Source: Acidobacteriota bacterium
GTDB lineage: Bacteria > Acidobacteriota > Terriglobia > Terriglobales > Acidobacteriaceae
Direction: 5' to 3'
DNA: 64,000 nucleotides
Assembly: GCA_003225175.1 (NCBI GenBank)
Contig: QIBA01000042.1
Location: forward strand, 1 to 64,000
Positions 25,376 through 35,117 of the stretch are shown here, in pieces. Made by a program: the position numbers and the translations under genes. Below the pieces are notes generated by a model. It saw only the letters and a list, made by a program, of their open reading frames with translations, was not told where the DNA came from and did not search any database. How positions within the stretch are numbered: position 1 is the stretch's first letter; each line of letters opens with the position of its first letter.

Positions 25376-25537
25376 ATCGGTCCATCGGATGATCGGGTGA
25401 TCGGGTGATCGGGTGAAGTGAAAAGCAGCAGCGCTCGCACCGTTTGTGAGTTTAGCGATTTTTGTAATTGTGATTGAAAATCGGAGCCGCTTCTTACTTC
25501 GCCCGATCACCCGATGACCCGATCACCCGATTTCTTC
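25376..25537. repeat. R1 inverted pair upstream of pheA
   Basis: R1 copies at 25376-25420 and, inverted, at 25493-25537 (CTTACTTCGCCCGATCACCC) enclose about 70 bp without a gene. The arrangement is the same as at 333-1069 but without an ORF between the arms. Confidence 0.75.
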
Positions 25538-25545
25538 TGATTCTC

Positions 25546-26352
25546 ATGATTATTGCGATCCAAGGCGAAGCTGGTTCATTCAGTCACGAAGCCGCTCTGG
25601 CGATGGTGCCGGATTGCATCGTGTTGCCGTGTGCACGCTCGGCGGAAGTTTTTGATCGTGTGCTCAAGCGAAGAGCCGAAGCGGCGGTGATTCCGATCGA
25701 GAACACGCTGGCTGGTCCAGTCACCGAACATTTCGATCTCTTGCTTGACCATCCTTTGTTCGTTAAGCGCGAGTACCCGCTCCGCATTCGGCACAACCTG
25801 ATCGCGACGCCCGGGGTGAAGCTGGCGCAAATTCGCCGTGTGCTCTCGCACCCGGTTGCGCTGGATCAGTGCCGCAAGTTCTTTCGCGATCATCCACGAA
25901 TTCAGCAAGTTCCTTTTTATGACACTGCCGGGAGCGTGAAACACGTCATTGAAAACGGGGAAAAAAATGCCGCCGGCATTGCCAGCCGTCAGGCTGCAGT
26001 AGAGTATGGCGCGAAGATTCTCAAAACTGGAATTGAGGACGATGCCAAGAACTTCACTCGTTTCCTGCTCATCTCTCCTGGCGAGCGCTGGGCCAAAGAT
26101 GCAGACAAAATTTCGCTAGCCTTCTCTGTCCCTGATCAGCCCGGCGCGTTATTCAAGACCCTCGCGGTCTTCGCCTTGCGCGACATCTCGCTGAGCAAGA
26201 TCGAGTCGCGACCGGTAAAGGGACATCCATGGCAGTACGTCTTCTATGCCGATCTGAAGTCGGGACAAACGGCGGCTACGGAGCATGCATTGCACCATCT
26301 GCGAGAGATCTGCCCGATGGTGAAGGTGCTGGGAATTTACAAAGCTGGGTGA
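25546..26352 (+). CDS. pheA: Prephenate dehydratase
   Basis: A 268-residue protein from ATG 25546 (MIIAIQGEAGSFSHEAALAM). The catalytic domain carries VIPIENTLAGPVTEHFDLL, DTAGSVKHV, AAVEYGAKIL and DAKNFTRFLLI (the TRF motif). A C-terminal ACT domain for phenylalanine binding follows (SLAFSVPDQPGALFKTLAVF, KIESRPVKGHPWQYVFYADL). It converts prephenate to phenylpyruvate, the step to phenylalanine, and is probably feedback inhibited through the ACT domain. The in-frame extension to 25474 is encoded by an R1 repeat and was rejected. Confidence 0.95.
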   Translation: MIIAIQGEAGSFSHEAALAMVPDCIVLPCARSAEVFDRVLKRRAEAAVIPIENTLAGPVTEHFDLLLDHPLFVKREYPLRIRHNLIATPGVKLAQIRRVLSHPVALDQCRKFFRDHPRIQQVPFYDTAGSVKHVIENGEKNAAGIASRQAAVEYGAKILKTGIEDDAKNFTRFLLISPGERWAKDADKISLAFSVPDQPGALFKTLAVFALRDISLSKIESRPVKGHPWQYVFYADLKSGQTAATEHALHHLREICPMVKVLGIYKAG

Positions 26353-26370
26353 ACAATTCGGCCGCAGGGC

Positions 26371-26395
26371 AGACACGCAGCATGCTGCGCCTCTA
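26371..26395. repeat. R6 palindrome (GCAGCATGCTGC core)
   Basis: The 12-base palindrome GCAGCATGCTGC at 26377-26388 sits within an AGACACGCAG...GCGCCTCTACTA context, which recurs at 35118-35139 and 35194-35213. Confidence 0.6.
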
Positions 26396-26586
26396 CTAGG
26401 CCGAGCACGCGCAGGCGCCCGGGCGCTCCGTTCCGCCGGCACTTCTCGTTGCTGTGGAGTAGGTCCGTCAGGAGTACAATTCCCTGCGCTTTGGTTAACC
26501 CGATTTTCGGCGGGCCGGAATCGTTTAGCTAAGTTGAGTCATCTATTATCAAGGTCTTAACAGACCATTGTTTATAAGGCACTTAT

Positions 26587-29034
26587 ATGGCAGATACCAG
26601 CAAGAACGCAAAGAATGAAGCCGTTTCTGAATCGGCCAAGGACACGCCAGTTCCGGAGATTGACCGCTCGCTGCCGGTGCTGCCGGTGCGCGACACCGTC
26701 CTTTTCCCGCACGCGGTATTGCCTCTGACGGTAGGCCGGGAAAGCTCGGTCCAGCTGATCAACCAATTGGGCGAGGAAAAATCCATTGTGGTGGTGGCGC
26801 AGCGGGAAGCCCGCGTTGACACGCCGCAACCTACAGACCTATACAGCATCGGCACGCTGGCGACGGTTCACAAAGTCGTGAAGATGCCGAACCAGAGCCT
26901 GTTTGTGTTTACCGAAGGTGTGGAACGTGTGCATGTGCGCGACTACGAGCAGCTCACGCCATTCATGCGGGCTACGATCGAAACAATTTCAGAGAGCAAG
27001 GTCGACACCGGCCCGGAAATCGAAGCGCTGCAGCGCAACGTTTTGACTTTGTTCCAGCAGATCGTTACCGGCTCTCCGACCCTTTCCGACGAGCTGCAAA
27101 CGGTCGCAATCAATATCGAAGAGCCCGGCAGGCTGGTGGACTTCATCGCCTCTTCCCTGCCCTCGCTCTCCACGACGGACAAGCAGGAGATCCTGGAGAT
27201 CACCGACGTTAAGCTGCGGCTGCAAAAGATCAACAAACATCTTGCGAAGGAACTCGAAGTTCAGCAATTGCGCAACAAGATCCAGACGGAAGTCCAGGAT
27301 CAGGTGCAGCAGTCGCAACGCGAGTACTACCTGCGTGAGCAGATGAAGGCCATCCAGAAAGAACTGGGCGAGCAGGATGAGACTCAGCGTGATACCGAAG
27401 AGCTGAAGAAAAAGATAGAAGCGGCAGGCATGCCCGAAGAGGTGAAGAAAGAAGCTCTCAAGGAGCTGACGCGACTCGGCCGGATGTCCCCGATGGCGGC
27501 TGACTATTCGCTCACCCGCAGTTACATCGAGTGGTTGGCGGTGTTGCCGTGGAGCAAGTCTTCCGGCACAGATGTCGATATCACCAAAGCCAAGGAGATC
27601 CTGGACGAAGATCACTATGATCTGCAGAAAGTGAAAGACCGCATTCTTGATTACTTGTCTGTTCGCAGACTAAAGCCGGGAATGAAGGGCCCGATCCTCT
27701 GCTTCGTTGGACCTCCAGGTGTGGGCAAAACATCGCTCGGCCGAAGTATTGCGCGCTCCCTGGGACGCAAATTTTCTCGCATCTCGCTGGGCGGCATGCA
27801 CGACGAGGCTGAGCTTCGCGGACATCGGCGTACCTACATCGGCGCATTGCCGGGACAGATCATTCAGAATTTGCGACGAGCGGAAACGAACGATCCTGTC
27901 TTCATGATGGATGAAGTCGACAAGCTTGGACGCGACTTCCGCGGGGATCCGGCTTCGGCTTTGCTCGAAGTACTCGATCCGGAGCAGAACTTCACTTTTC
28001 GTGACAACTATCTGGACGTGCCGTTCGACCTGTCGAAGGTGCTGTTCATCTGCACGGCGAACGTGCTCGATCCCATTCCGGAACCGCTGCGTGATCGCAT
28101 GGAGATCATTGAGCTGCAGGGATATATCGAGGACGAGAAGGTCCACATCGCTTTTCGCTACTTGATTCCGCGGCAGATTGAAGAAAACGGAATCACGGCT
28201 GAGCAGATCGAGTTCCCGGAAGAGGTGGTGCGCCACCTCATCCGGCACTACACGCGGGAGGCCGGCGTTCGCAACCTCGAACGCAATATCGGAACCATGT
28301 GCCGCAAGCAGGCGCGTCGTATTGCGGAAGGCAAGACCGATAAGCTGGTCCTCAGCAAAGAGGTCGTTCAGGAATTTCTTGGCGGCATCAAGGTGCGAGT
28401 GGATACCGAAATCGCCGAGCGTACAAAGCGCCCTGGCGTGGCGGTAGGACTTGCCTGGACTCCGGCAGGCGGCGACGTGCTCTTCATCGAGGCCAACAAG
28501 ATGAAGGGCAAAGGTGGCTTCACCATGACCGGACAGCTGGGTCAGGTGATGCAGGAGTCAATGCAGGCTGCCCTGACGTGGGTACGCTCCAATGCGACGC
28601 AACTGGGATTGGATGAAGAGTTCTTGAAAGAGCTGGACATCCATATTCACGTTCCGGCGGGTGCGGTTCCCAAAGACGGGCCTTCTGCCGGCGTGACGAT
28701 GGCGACAGCATTGGTTTCACTGCTGACCAGCAAACAACTTCATCCGTTAACAGCGATGACTGGTGAGATCACGCTCAGCGGCAATGTGCTGCCGGTAGGC
28801 GGAATCAAGGAGAAGGTGCTTGCCGCAAAACGCGCTGGTGTTCGCGATGTAATTCTTCCGGCGGAAAACCGGCAGAACGTAGAAGAGGATCTGAGCCCTG
28901 AGCAGCTGGAAGGTGTGAGGGTCCACTACGTCAACAGCATCGATGAGGCGCTTAACATCGCGCTGCCGCACGACGAGGCAGAAGTACGCCACGACGCCGA
29001 AGAGCGCGAGCACGTGCTTCAGAGCGTTAGCTAG
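26587..29034 (+). CDS. lon: ATP-dependent protease Lon
   Basis: An 815-residue LonA protease of usual length. The N-terminal substrate domain starts near residue 30 ([17 protein letters not shown]), a coiled coil follows, the AAA+ module has Walker A GPPGVGKT at 375-382 and Walker [12 protein letters not shown], and the protease domain carries Ser700 ([12 protein letters not shown]) and Lys743 (GGIKEK). It degrades misfolded and regulatory proteins in the cytoplasm. The ATG lies after a short AAGG. A small hairpin (GGTCT-TAAC-AGACC) lies about 20 bases upstream; no heat-shock operator was recognised. Confidence 0.98.
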   Translation: MADTSKNAKNEAVSESAKDTPVPEIDRSLPVLPVRDTVLFPHAVLPLTVGRESSVQLINQLGEEKSIVVVAQREARVDTPQPTDLYSIGTLATVHKVVKMPNQSLFVFTEGVERVHVRDYEQLTPFMRATIETISESKVDTGPEIEALQRNVLTLFQQIVTGSPTLSDELQTVAINIEEPGRLVDFIASSLPSLSTTDKQEILEITDVKLRLQKINKHLAKELEVQQLRNKIQTEVQDQVQQSQREYYLREQMKAIQKELGEQDETQRDTEELKKKIEAAGMPEEVKKEALKELTRLGRMSPMAADYSLTRSYIEWLAVLPWSKSSGTDVDITKAKEILDEDHYDLQKVKDRILDYLSVRRLKPGMKGPILCFVGPPGVGKTSLGRSIARSLGRKFSRISLGGMHDEAELRGHRRTYIGALPGQIIQNLRRAETNDPVFMMDEVDKLGRDFRGDPASALLEVLDPEQNFTFRDNYLDVPFDLSKVLFICTANVLDPIPEPLRDRMEIIELQGYIEDEKVHIAFRYLIPRQIEENGITAEQIEFPEEVVRHLIRHYTREAGVRNLERNIGTMCRKQARRIAEGKTDKLVLSKEVVQEFLGGIKVRVDTEIAERTKRPGVAVGLAWTPAGGDVLFIEANKMKGKGGFTMTGQLGQVMQESMQAALTWVRSNATQLGLDEEFLKELDIHIHVPAGAVPKDGPSAGVTMATALVSLLTSKQLHPLTAMTGEITLSGNVLPVGGIKEKVLAAKRAGVRDVILPAENRQNVEEDLSPEQLEGVRVHYVNSIDEALNIALPHDEAEVRHDAEEREHVLQSVS

Positions 29035-29058
29035 GTCATAGCGATTCAAACCCCAAAA

Positions 29059-29088
29059 GAGACGCAGCACCCTGCGTCCCTTTTTTTG
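29059..29088 (+). terminator. Rho-independent terminator of lon
   Basis: Stem GACGCAG (29061-29067) with CTGCGTC (29072-29078), followed by CC and seven T. It shares its stem sequence with the R6 palindrome family. Confidence 0.85.
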
Positions 29089-29179
29089 TTTGACATAGTG
29101 GGAGTCTGTGACTGAGAGGCGCGAAACCGTCATTTGTTATGCTGGAAGGTTTTCTACGTCATTCTGAAGGAGCAAGAAC

Positions 29180-29605
29180 ATGCTAAGGACGGCCAGCGCG
29201 CAGTGGAAGGGGGGACTTAAGGACGGCAAAGGCACAATCTCGAGCGCCAGCGGAACACTGTCGAACACGCAGTACTCATTTGGCACGCGCTTCGAAAGCG
29301 GCAAGGGCACTAATCCCGAGGAACTGATCGCCGCCGCTCATGCTGGATGTTTCTCGATGGCCCTAAGCGCAGAGCTTGGCAAAGCCAGCATTACTCCGGA
29401 AAGCATCGAGACCAAGTGCACGGTCACATTCGAAAAGACTGATGCGGGATTCACGATCACCGAAAGCCATCTGGACGTTAAAGCTCGCATTCCTGGCGGC
29501 AACAAAGCTGCCTTCGACAAAGCCACAAGCGATGCGAAGGCTGGATGCCCCATCTCCCGCGTTTTGAATACGAAGATCACGCTATCGGCAAGTCTGGAGA
29601 ACTAG
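29180..29605 (+). CDS. OsmC-family peroxiredoxin
   Basis: A 141-residue protein. GTNPEELIAAAHAGCFSMAL holds the peroxidatic Cys and KAGCPISRVLN the resolving Cys, as in OsmC/Ohr proteins that reduce organic hydroperoxides with a thiol donor. Length and start (MLRTASAQWKGGLKDGKGTI) match OsmC rather than Ohr. GAAGGAGCAAGAAC precedes the ATG. It is monocistronic, just after the lon terminator. Confidence 0.93.
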   Translation: MLRTASAQWKGGLKDGKGTISSASGTLSNTQYSFGTRFESGKGTNPEELIAAAHAGCFSMALSAELGKASITPESIETKCTVTFEKTDAGFTITESHLDVKARIPGGNKAAFDKATSDAKAGCPISRVLNTKITLSASLEN

Positions 29606-29764
29606 CTGCTGGCGCGTCTTTTCTTTCCTGAACATCCAGCGTCAGCCACCGGCCCGGGCGAGATTGCATCTTAGAGTCAAGCAGCTCTGCCGTGGCGACG
29701 CTGTCCAGCCCGGGACCTGCCTCTCTCGTCGAGAGACAACACCGATCTGCTGCTGGAGGAGCGG

Positions 29765-30865
29765 GTGAAGATCACGATCTTCGGGCTCACCATTTCCTCG
29801 TCCTGGGGTAATGGACACGCCACGCCGTATCGCGCCATTCTCAAAGCTCTTCACCGACAGGGACACGACGTCACTTTTTTCGAAAAAGATGTCCCCTATT
29901 ACGCCAAGCATCGCGACTTCAGCGAATGCGATTACTGCGACCTGATCCTGTACTCGGATTGGGAGAAGATTCGCGGCGGGGCGCTCGCGTACTCCTCGAA
30001 TTCGGATGCGGTCATCTGCGCCAGCTTCTGCCCAGATGGCGCTCGCATAGTCGATGAAGTTTTGGACCTCGCGCGACCAGTGAAGGCCTTTTATGACCTC
30101 GACACTCCAGTCACACTCTCGTCGCTGGAGAGAGGAGATACCGTGTACTTGCGTGCGCGACAGATTCGAGAATTCGATCTCTATCTCTCGTTCACGGGCG
30201 GAGGTACGCTTGATGAGCTTACCTCCCGCTGGGGAGCGAGATTGGCGCTGCCGCTGTACGGATGCGTCGATGCCGAGTCGCACACCCGCGTAGACGTACC
30301 TGCGGAATTTTGCTGTGACCTTAGCTATATGGGCACTTACGCAGCCGACCGGCAACAGAAACTTGAAACAATCTTCCTGGAGCCGGCCCGATTGCTGCCA
30401 TCGAAGCAGTTCGTGCTGGCTGGCGCGATGTATCCCTGGGATTGGCAATGGCCCGCTAACGTGCGCCGCTTTGAGCACGTCTCGCCCGGGGACCACTCGG
30501 CGCTCTACTCATCCTCACGGCTTACCCTGAACATCACGCGCAATGAGATGGCACGCTGGGGCTATTGTCCCTCTGGCCGTTTCTTCGAGGCGGCCGCCTG
30601 TGGGACGCCGATTGTCACTGACTGGTTCGAGGGTCTCGATCATTTCTTCGATTGTGAGCGCGAGCTGCTGATAGCCCGCACTGCCAATGACGCAGTCTCG
30701 GCGATCAATCTTCCCGATTCGGAACTTGCCGCCATTGCGGCCCGGGCTCGAGAACGCACGCTGGGTGAACACACCGGTGACCAGAGAGCCCGGGAAGTAA
30801 TTTCGGCATTGCAGCGAGCGCGAAGTTATACACCTCTTCAGCGCGCCAGGACTGAAGTCGCATGA
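29765..30865 (+). CDS. CgeB-like glycosyltransferase
   Basis: A 366-residue protein of the GT-B fold. The N-terminus MKITIFGLTISSSWGNGHAT is a Rossmann start. The C-terminal glycosyl transferase part includes LSYMGTYAADRQQKLETIFL, FEHVSPGDHSALYSSSRLTL and the acidic patch GRFFEAAACGTPIVTDWFEG, as in CgeB/spore-protein glycosyltransferases. It uses a nucleotide sugar donor; the acceptor is unknown. The GTG start has GGAGGA five bases upstream. The stop overlaps the next ATG by four bases (ATGA), so the two genes form an operon. Confidence 0.85.
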   Translation: MKITIFGLTISSSWGNGHATPYRAILKALHRQGHDVTFFEKDVPYYAKHRDFSECDYCDLILYSDWEKIRGGALAYSSNSDAVICASFCPDGARIVDEVLDLARPVKAFYDLDTPVTLSSLERGDTVYLRARQIREFDLYLSFTGGGTLDELTSRWGARLALPLYGCVDAESHTRVDVPAEFCCDLSYMGTYAADRQQKLETIFLEPARLLPSKQFVLAGAMYPWDWQWPANVRRFEHVSPGDHSALYSSSRLTLNITRNEMARWGYCPSGRFFEAAACGTPIVTDWFEGLDHFFDCERELLIARTANDAVSAINLPDSELAAIAARARERTLGEHTGDQRAREVISALQRARSYTPLQRARTEVA

Positions 30866-31632
30866 TAGGAATTATTCCCGCAGCGGGAATGGGACAGCGC
30901 ATTCAGCCTCTCGGCTGCTCGAAAGAACTGCTTCCCGTGGGCTCGCGGCTGGTGGATGGCGTGGAACGTCCGAAGGCGGTCGCGGAGTATCTGGTCGAGC
31001 GCATGATCGCTGCCGGCGCCGATCAGATATGCATGGTGATATCGGCGGAAAAGACTGATCTGATTCGCTACTTCGCCGAACGCCAATATGCAGCCGAGAT
31101 TTTTTATGTTCTTCAGCAGCAGCCGCAAGGGCTGTGCGACGCTCTGTTTCGCGCTCACCCGTTCGCGATCCATCATCAGCGAATTCTCATCGGCTTGCCT
31201 GACACCATCTGGTTTCCCGAAAACGGATATCGGCCGGCGCTCTCGCTGCTCGAGGCGTCTGCCGATCTTGGCCTGCTGCTGTTTCCTGTAGCGAACCCGT
31301 CCGTCTTTGACGCGGTAATTTCCGATGAGCACGGCTATGTGCAGGAAATTGAGGTCAAGCGCTTGAGCGCGCGTTCGCATTGGGTATGGGGCGCCGTCAC
31401 AAGCAGCGGAGAAGCATTTCACAATCTCAAGCTGCTTTGGGATTCGCGACATCGCCAGGATCAATATCTTGGCCACTTGCTGAACGCTTACATCGCGGCA
31501 GGTAATACCGTCCGTTCTATATGCGCAGGCGAGATTTACATGGATGTCGGAACCCTCGAGGGCTACCACCAGGCGCTGAATTTTCTCCGAGATCCTGGCT
31601 TCGTGCGTCCCGAAAACACGCGGGCAGCGTGA
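30862..31632 (+). CDS. Sugar-1-phosphate nucleotidyltransferase
   Basis: A 256-residue protein. IGIIPAAGMGQRIQPLGCSK is the GxGxR-type nucleotide-binding loop followed by KELLPVG. ILIGLPDTIWFPENGY carries the metal-binding Asp and EIYMDVGTLEGYHQAL is the C-terminal motif. It makes an NDP-sugar from a sugar 1-phosphate, like RmlA or GalU, but is shorter than RmlA and lacks its left-handed helix. Together with the glycosyltransferase it overlaps, it likely serves glycan synthesis. The substrate is not readable from sequence. Confidence 0.85.
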   Translation: MIGIIPAAGMGQRIQPLGCSKELLPVGSRLVDGVERPKAVAEYLVERMIAAGADQICMVISAEKTDLIRYFAERQYAAEIFYVLQQQPQGLCDALFRAHPFAIHHQRILIGLPDTIWFPENGYRPALSLLEASADLGLLLFPVANPSVFDAVISDEHGYVQEIEVKRLSARSHWVWGAVTSSGEAFHNLKLLWDSRHRQDQYLGHLLNAYIAAGNTVRSICAGEIYMDVGTLEGYHQALNFLRDPGFVRPENTRAA

Positions 31633-31683
31633 TAGCTGCGCACATCAAGCGCGGCTGATATTCCTTCGTTGAGAGAAGCTGGA

Positions 31684-31929
31684 TTATGTGCTGCGCGAAC
31701 GTAGAATCTCTCGCACCTCGCGATTGATGCGAGCAGCGTCGCGCGTCGCATTATCAATCAAGCCAGCCCAGCGCTTGGAAGTCTCGTCCAGTTTGGATTG
31801 GCTCAACAGGTAAGACGCCTGCATGATGGTTTCCAGTGAGTTGCTCAGATCGTGAGCAAGCCGCCGCAGTTCCGTACTGATATCGGAGGGAATTTTCGAA
31901 GTGGGTTCCATCTGCGTTTGAGCAAACAT
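31684..31929 (-). CDS. Orphan histidine-kinase dimerisation (H-box) domain protein
   Basis: An 81-residue all-helical protein. LRRLAHDLSNSLETIMQASY resembles the H-box of histidine kinases, with His26 at the phospho-acceptor position, followed by a second helix (RWAGLIDNATRDAARINREV). There is no ATPase domain and no sensor. It could be a phosphotransfer protein, a dimerisation decoy for a kinase, or a gene remnant. AAGG lies before the ATG at 31929. It faces away from the GH99-like gene. Confidence 0.55.
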   Translation of the reverse strand: MFAQTQMEPTSKIPSDISTELRRLAHDLSNSLETIMQASYLLSQSKLDETSKRWAGLIDNATRDAARINREVREILRSRST

Positions 31930-32218
31930 CTTAACCTTCCCGATTTAGGGGTGAAGTTCCCTTTGCTGTTAGAAGCAGAACCATTGAATAGAGTTGTTTG
32001 CGTAACACTCGGCCTGGTTACCTATGCGAAGATCTCACGCCTGAACAGCCCTCGCTCCAAATTCTCTGCTTTCAATGATTTTGATTCCTTACGCGGCGTC
32101 CCCGCTGCACCTAGTTATTCCTAAGTTACTTAACCCCCTGTACTAGGAAGTAAACCGGAATCCCCCCTTAACCCCTCACGGCTAAGATTTGCCCGATTCC
32201 AGCAATTAATCTCCCGAC

Positions 32219-32261
32219 CCGGAGCACCGCCCCATTCGGCTCCGGTTTCTCTTTTTGGAGG
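32219..32261 (+). promoter_or_regulatory. Terminator-like hairpin plus Shine-Dalgarno in the leader of the GH99-like gene
   Basis: CCGGAG (32219-32224) pairs with CTCCGG (32240-32245), followed by TTTCTCTTTTT and then GGAGG (32257-32261) four bases before the TTG start. A terminator placed directly before the ribosome-binding site suggests attenuation. The preceding 31930-32218 has no gene and I recognise no riboswitch in it. Confidence 0.45.
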
Positions 32262-32265
32262 CCTC

Positions 32266-35106
32266 TTGCTTTCGCGTATTGGGCTAATCTGTATTCTCCT
32301 CTCTGGTCTTCAGGCATTCGGTAGCACACCGATCACACCAACCACCACGTTATCTGCAGAGACCGGTAACAACACCAGCGCTGCGGCGACTTTTCAGGCC
32401 CAGACCAACGGCAACGCCGCTCCGGGAAACGCGAGCAAGGTTCCAACCAGCTCCCTGCTCTACAACGGATCGAACACCGCCGTTTACGCGCACTTCATGC
32501 CCTGGTTCGGTGTGAGCTACCACATGGACATTGGCTATAACTCCAATGATCCGGCGGAGATTAAGGCGCAAGTCACGGACATGCTCAGCCGCGGAATCGC
32601 AGGAGTGATTATCGACTGGTATGGTCCAAATAACACTCATCACAACACCACGACGCTGAACATGATGACGGAAGCGCAATCGCGCAATGGAGCCTTCCAA
32701 TTCGCGATCATGGAAGATGCCGGGGCCATCAAAAATTGCGCAAGCACCGCGGGCTGTGATGTCACGGCGGCGCTGATCAGCGACTTGAATTACGTCACGC
32801 AGACCTTTGTACCCTCGCCGGCGTACATGCGGTGGAATGGCAATCCAGTGGTGTTCTACTTCGGAGTCGAGAGCTATAGCATCGATTGGAACCGCGTTCG
32901 CGCCAACACAGCTTCGAATTTGCAGTTTGTCTTTCAGAACACCGCTGGCTTCACGCGGACATATTCAAACGGCGGATTCTCATGGGTCCAGCCCAGCGAC
33001 GTGACCGCCACTGATCCGATGAGCCTCAGTTATCTGACAAACTTCTATCAGACAGCGCAGCAGTATTCCCAGAAGCTGCCGGTAGGAACGAGCTACAAAG
33101 GATTCGATGACACGCTGGCAAGCTGGAGCGCAAACCGGCACATGCAGCAGCAATGCGGTCAAACCTGGCTTGCCACTTTCAATAAGGCAAACAGCTTGTG
33201 GTCCACCGCCGACCAGCTTGCCTGGTTCCAGCTCGTGACCTGGAACGACTATGAAGAAGGCACCGAGATTGAAACGGGCATCGACAACTGCTTTGGGGTG
33301 ACAACTTCTGTGAGCGGCGACGCACTGAATTGGACGATCAGCGGCGACGAAAGCACAATCGACCATTACACAGCGTTTATCAGCAGCGACGGAACGAACC
33401 TCATGTCACTCGGCGATTTCCCGGCAGGCACTCGCACTGTAAACCTGGCAGCTTTTGGATTTGATTCGGGAACGTACTCGGTTTACGTGAAAGCAGTAGC
33501 AAAGCCTTCGATTTTGAACCATATGTCAGCCGCGGTGACGTACAGCTCCGGCTCGCCGTCTCCACAGGCTCCGGTGGCAAAGTTGTCGATCTCTCCCGGA
33601 TCGGGAACGGCACCGCTTGCAGTAACGGCGTCGACAGCTGCCTCCACCGATCCGCAAGGCAGCGCCCTCACTACGATGATTGATTTCGGTGACGGCAGCG
33701 CAGCGGCCGGCCCAAGCGCGTCGCATACGTACGCGAATGCAGGAACCTACACGGTGAACGCAACCATCACTGACGCTCTGGGCATGTCCGCGAAAGCCAG
33801 CGCTACCGCTTCCGTAACTGCACCTGCTCCGGCTGCATCCGTCTCCGTTGCGCAGCCGGCAAATAACAGTACGGTAAGCAGCCCGATTCACGTGGTTGCG
33901 AGTGGCACCGCGTCGAGCGGAGTCGATGCGATGCAAATTTATCTCGACGGCACCCTCGTCTTCCAGGTGAACGCCGCCTCCTTCGACACGACTGTTCCCG
34001 CCAGCGCAGGAACGCATCACGTCACCGTGAAGCTCTGGGACAAGCTTGGCGCTGCTTACATGCAGACTCTCAACGTCACGGTTGCCGCGCCGTTCACGAC
34101 AGCGCTCGCTGTAACGCCCTCCTCGGCGACCACAGGCGCAACTGTGTCTGCCACGGTTAGCTCCAATTCGGGAACGATCGCAAGCTCGCAAATCGCCTGG
34201 GGAGATGGGACTAGTTCTGCAGGACCATCGGCCTCGCACGCATACTCACAAGCCGGAAGCTACACCGTAACCGCAACTGCGACCAGCAGCCTTGGAGCCA
34301 CATCGCAAGCCACTGCAGGGGTCACGATTAATGCTCCTGCTCCGCCTGCGACTGTGACGGTGTCGCAGCCTGCGAATGGCACAACGCTCTATGCCCCGAT
34401 TCACGTTGTTGCCGGCGGATCAGCTCCCAGCGGAGTGGACGCGATGCAGATCTACCTCGATGGCGCGCTTGTCTACCAAGTCAACGCCAATTCATTCGAC
34501 ACCACAGTTCCCGCAAGCAATGGAACTCACGCTGTAGTCGTAAAGCTCTGGGACAAGCTCGGCAACGCCTATAAGCAGAGCGTCACCGTAAACGTGATTC
34601 CGCGGCTGGTTACGTCTCTGTCGCTGAGCGCTTCGACCATTTCTCAAGGTAGCAGCGTAACCGCGACGGTGACAGCCACCTCCGGAACTATCGGCAGTTC
34701 GTTTCTTGACTGGGGAGACGGAACAACGTCCACCGGTCCGAGCGCAACGCATACTTATGCCAATGCTGGGACCTACACCATCACTGGTAAAGCAGCCGAT
34801 GCCATCGCCCTCGCCACTCCGGTCACGGCGACGCTCACCGTGCAAGCGAAGCCGTTCGTCGTAATGCAATCTCCCACGCCGAACAGCAACGTCTCAACCT
34901 CAGTGCACGTGCAAGGCTACTCCGGCTCACCGTCTGGGATCGTTGCCATGCAGATCTACCTCGATGGCATTCTGATTTACAAGAACTCGCTAAGCCAGGT
35001 GGACACGTACATCAATGTCTCGGTGGGAACACATCGCATCACTCTGAAAGCCTGGGACGGCTCAGGCGCCGCCTACATGCAGCAAGCGTATGTAACAGCG
35101 AATTAG
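32266..35106 (+). CDS. Secreted GH99/GH71-like glycoside hydrolase with PKD and Ig-like repeats
   Basis: A 946-residue protein with a signal peptide (LICILLSGLQAFGS), TTG start. Residues 73-340 form a glycosidase-like barrel: TAVYAHFMPWFGVSYHMDIG at 71-90, MLSRGIAGVIIDWYG at 106-120 and LAWFQLVTWNDYEEGTEIE near 318-336, patterns of GH99-like and GH71 enzymes (endo-mannan or alpha-1,3-glucan). C-terminal to it are three tandem PKD-Ig pairs: PKD about 436-520, 610-690 and 783-860; Ig-like about 524-607, 694-777 and 863-946, each Ig carrying DAMQIYLDG or AMQIYLDG and LWDKLG or AWDGSG. It probably degrades an extracellular polysaccharide. The exact family and catalytic residues need a profile search. 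Confidence 0.8.
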   Translation: MLSRIGLICILLSGLQAFGSTPITPTTTLSAETGNNTSAAATFQAQTNGNAAPGNASKVPTSSLLYNGSNTAVYAHFMPWFGVSYHMDIGYNSNDPAEIKAQVTDMLSRGIAGVIIDWYGPNNTHHNTTTLNMMTEAQSRNGAFQFAIMEDAGAIKNCASTAGCDVTAALISDLNYVTQTFVPSPAYMRWNGNPVVFYFGVESYSIDWNRVRANTASNLQFVFQNTAGFTRTYSNGGFSWVQPSDVTATDPMSLSYLTNFYQTAQQYSQKLPVGTSYKGFDDTLASWSANRHMQQQCGQTWLATFNKANSLWSTADQLAWFQLVTWNDYEEGTEIETGIDNCFGVTTSVSGDALNWTISGDESTIDHYTAFISSDGTNLMSLGDFPAGTRTVNLAAFGFDSGTYSVYVKAVAKPSILNHMSAAVTYSSGSPSPQAPVAKLSISPGSGTAPLAVTASTAASTDPQGSALTTMIDFGDGSAAAGPSASHTYANAGTYTVNATITDALGMSAKASATASVTAPAPAASVSVAQPANNSTVSSPIHVVASGTASSGVDAMQIYLDGTLVFQVNAASFDTTVPASAGTHHVTVKLWDKLGAAYMQTLNVTVAAPFTTALAVTPSSATTGATVSATVSSNSGTIASSQIAWGDGTSSAGPSASHAYSQAGSYTVTATATSSLGATSQATAGVTINAPAPPATVTVSQPANGTTLYAPIHVVAGGSAPSGVDAMQIYLDGALVYQVNANSFDTTVPASNGTHAVVVKLWDKLGNAYKQSVTVNVIPRLVTSLSLSASTISQGSSVTATVTATSGTIGSSFLDWGDGTTSTGPSATHTYANAGTYTITGKAADAIALATPVTATLTVQAKPFVVMQSPTPNSNVSTSVHVQGYSGSPSGIVAMQIYLDGILIYKNSLSQVDTYINVSVGTHRITLKAWDGSGAAYMQQAYVTAN

Positions 35107-35117
35107 CGCATCCGGTA

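Noticed and set aside
26989-27615. 208-codon minus-strand frame
   Set aside because: Antisense to lon.
29090-29095. TTGACA as a -35 box for osmC
   Set aside because: No acceptable -10 box at 16-18 bases; the sequence is part of the lon terminator tail.
30838-31569. 243-codon minus-strand frame
   Set aside because: Antisense to the nucleotidyltransferase, whose GxGxR loop and acidic motifs are clear.
33526-34239. 237-codon minus-strand frame
   Set aside because: Antisense to the PKD/Ig region; its Arg/Ser-rich composition is typical of a shadow.
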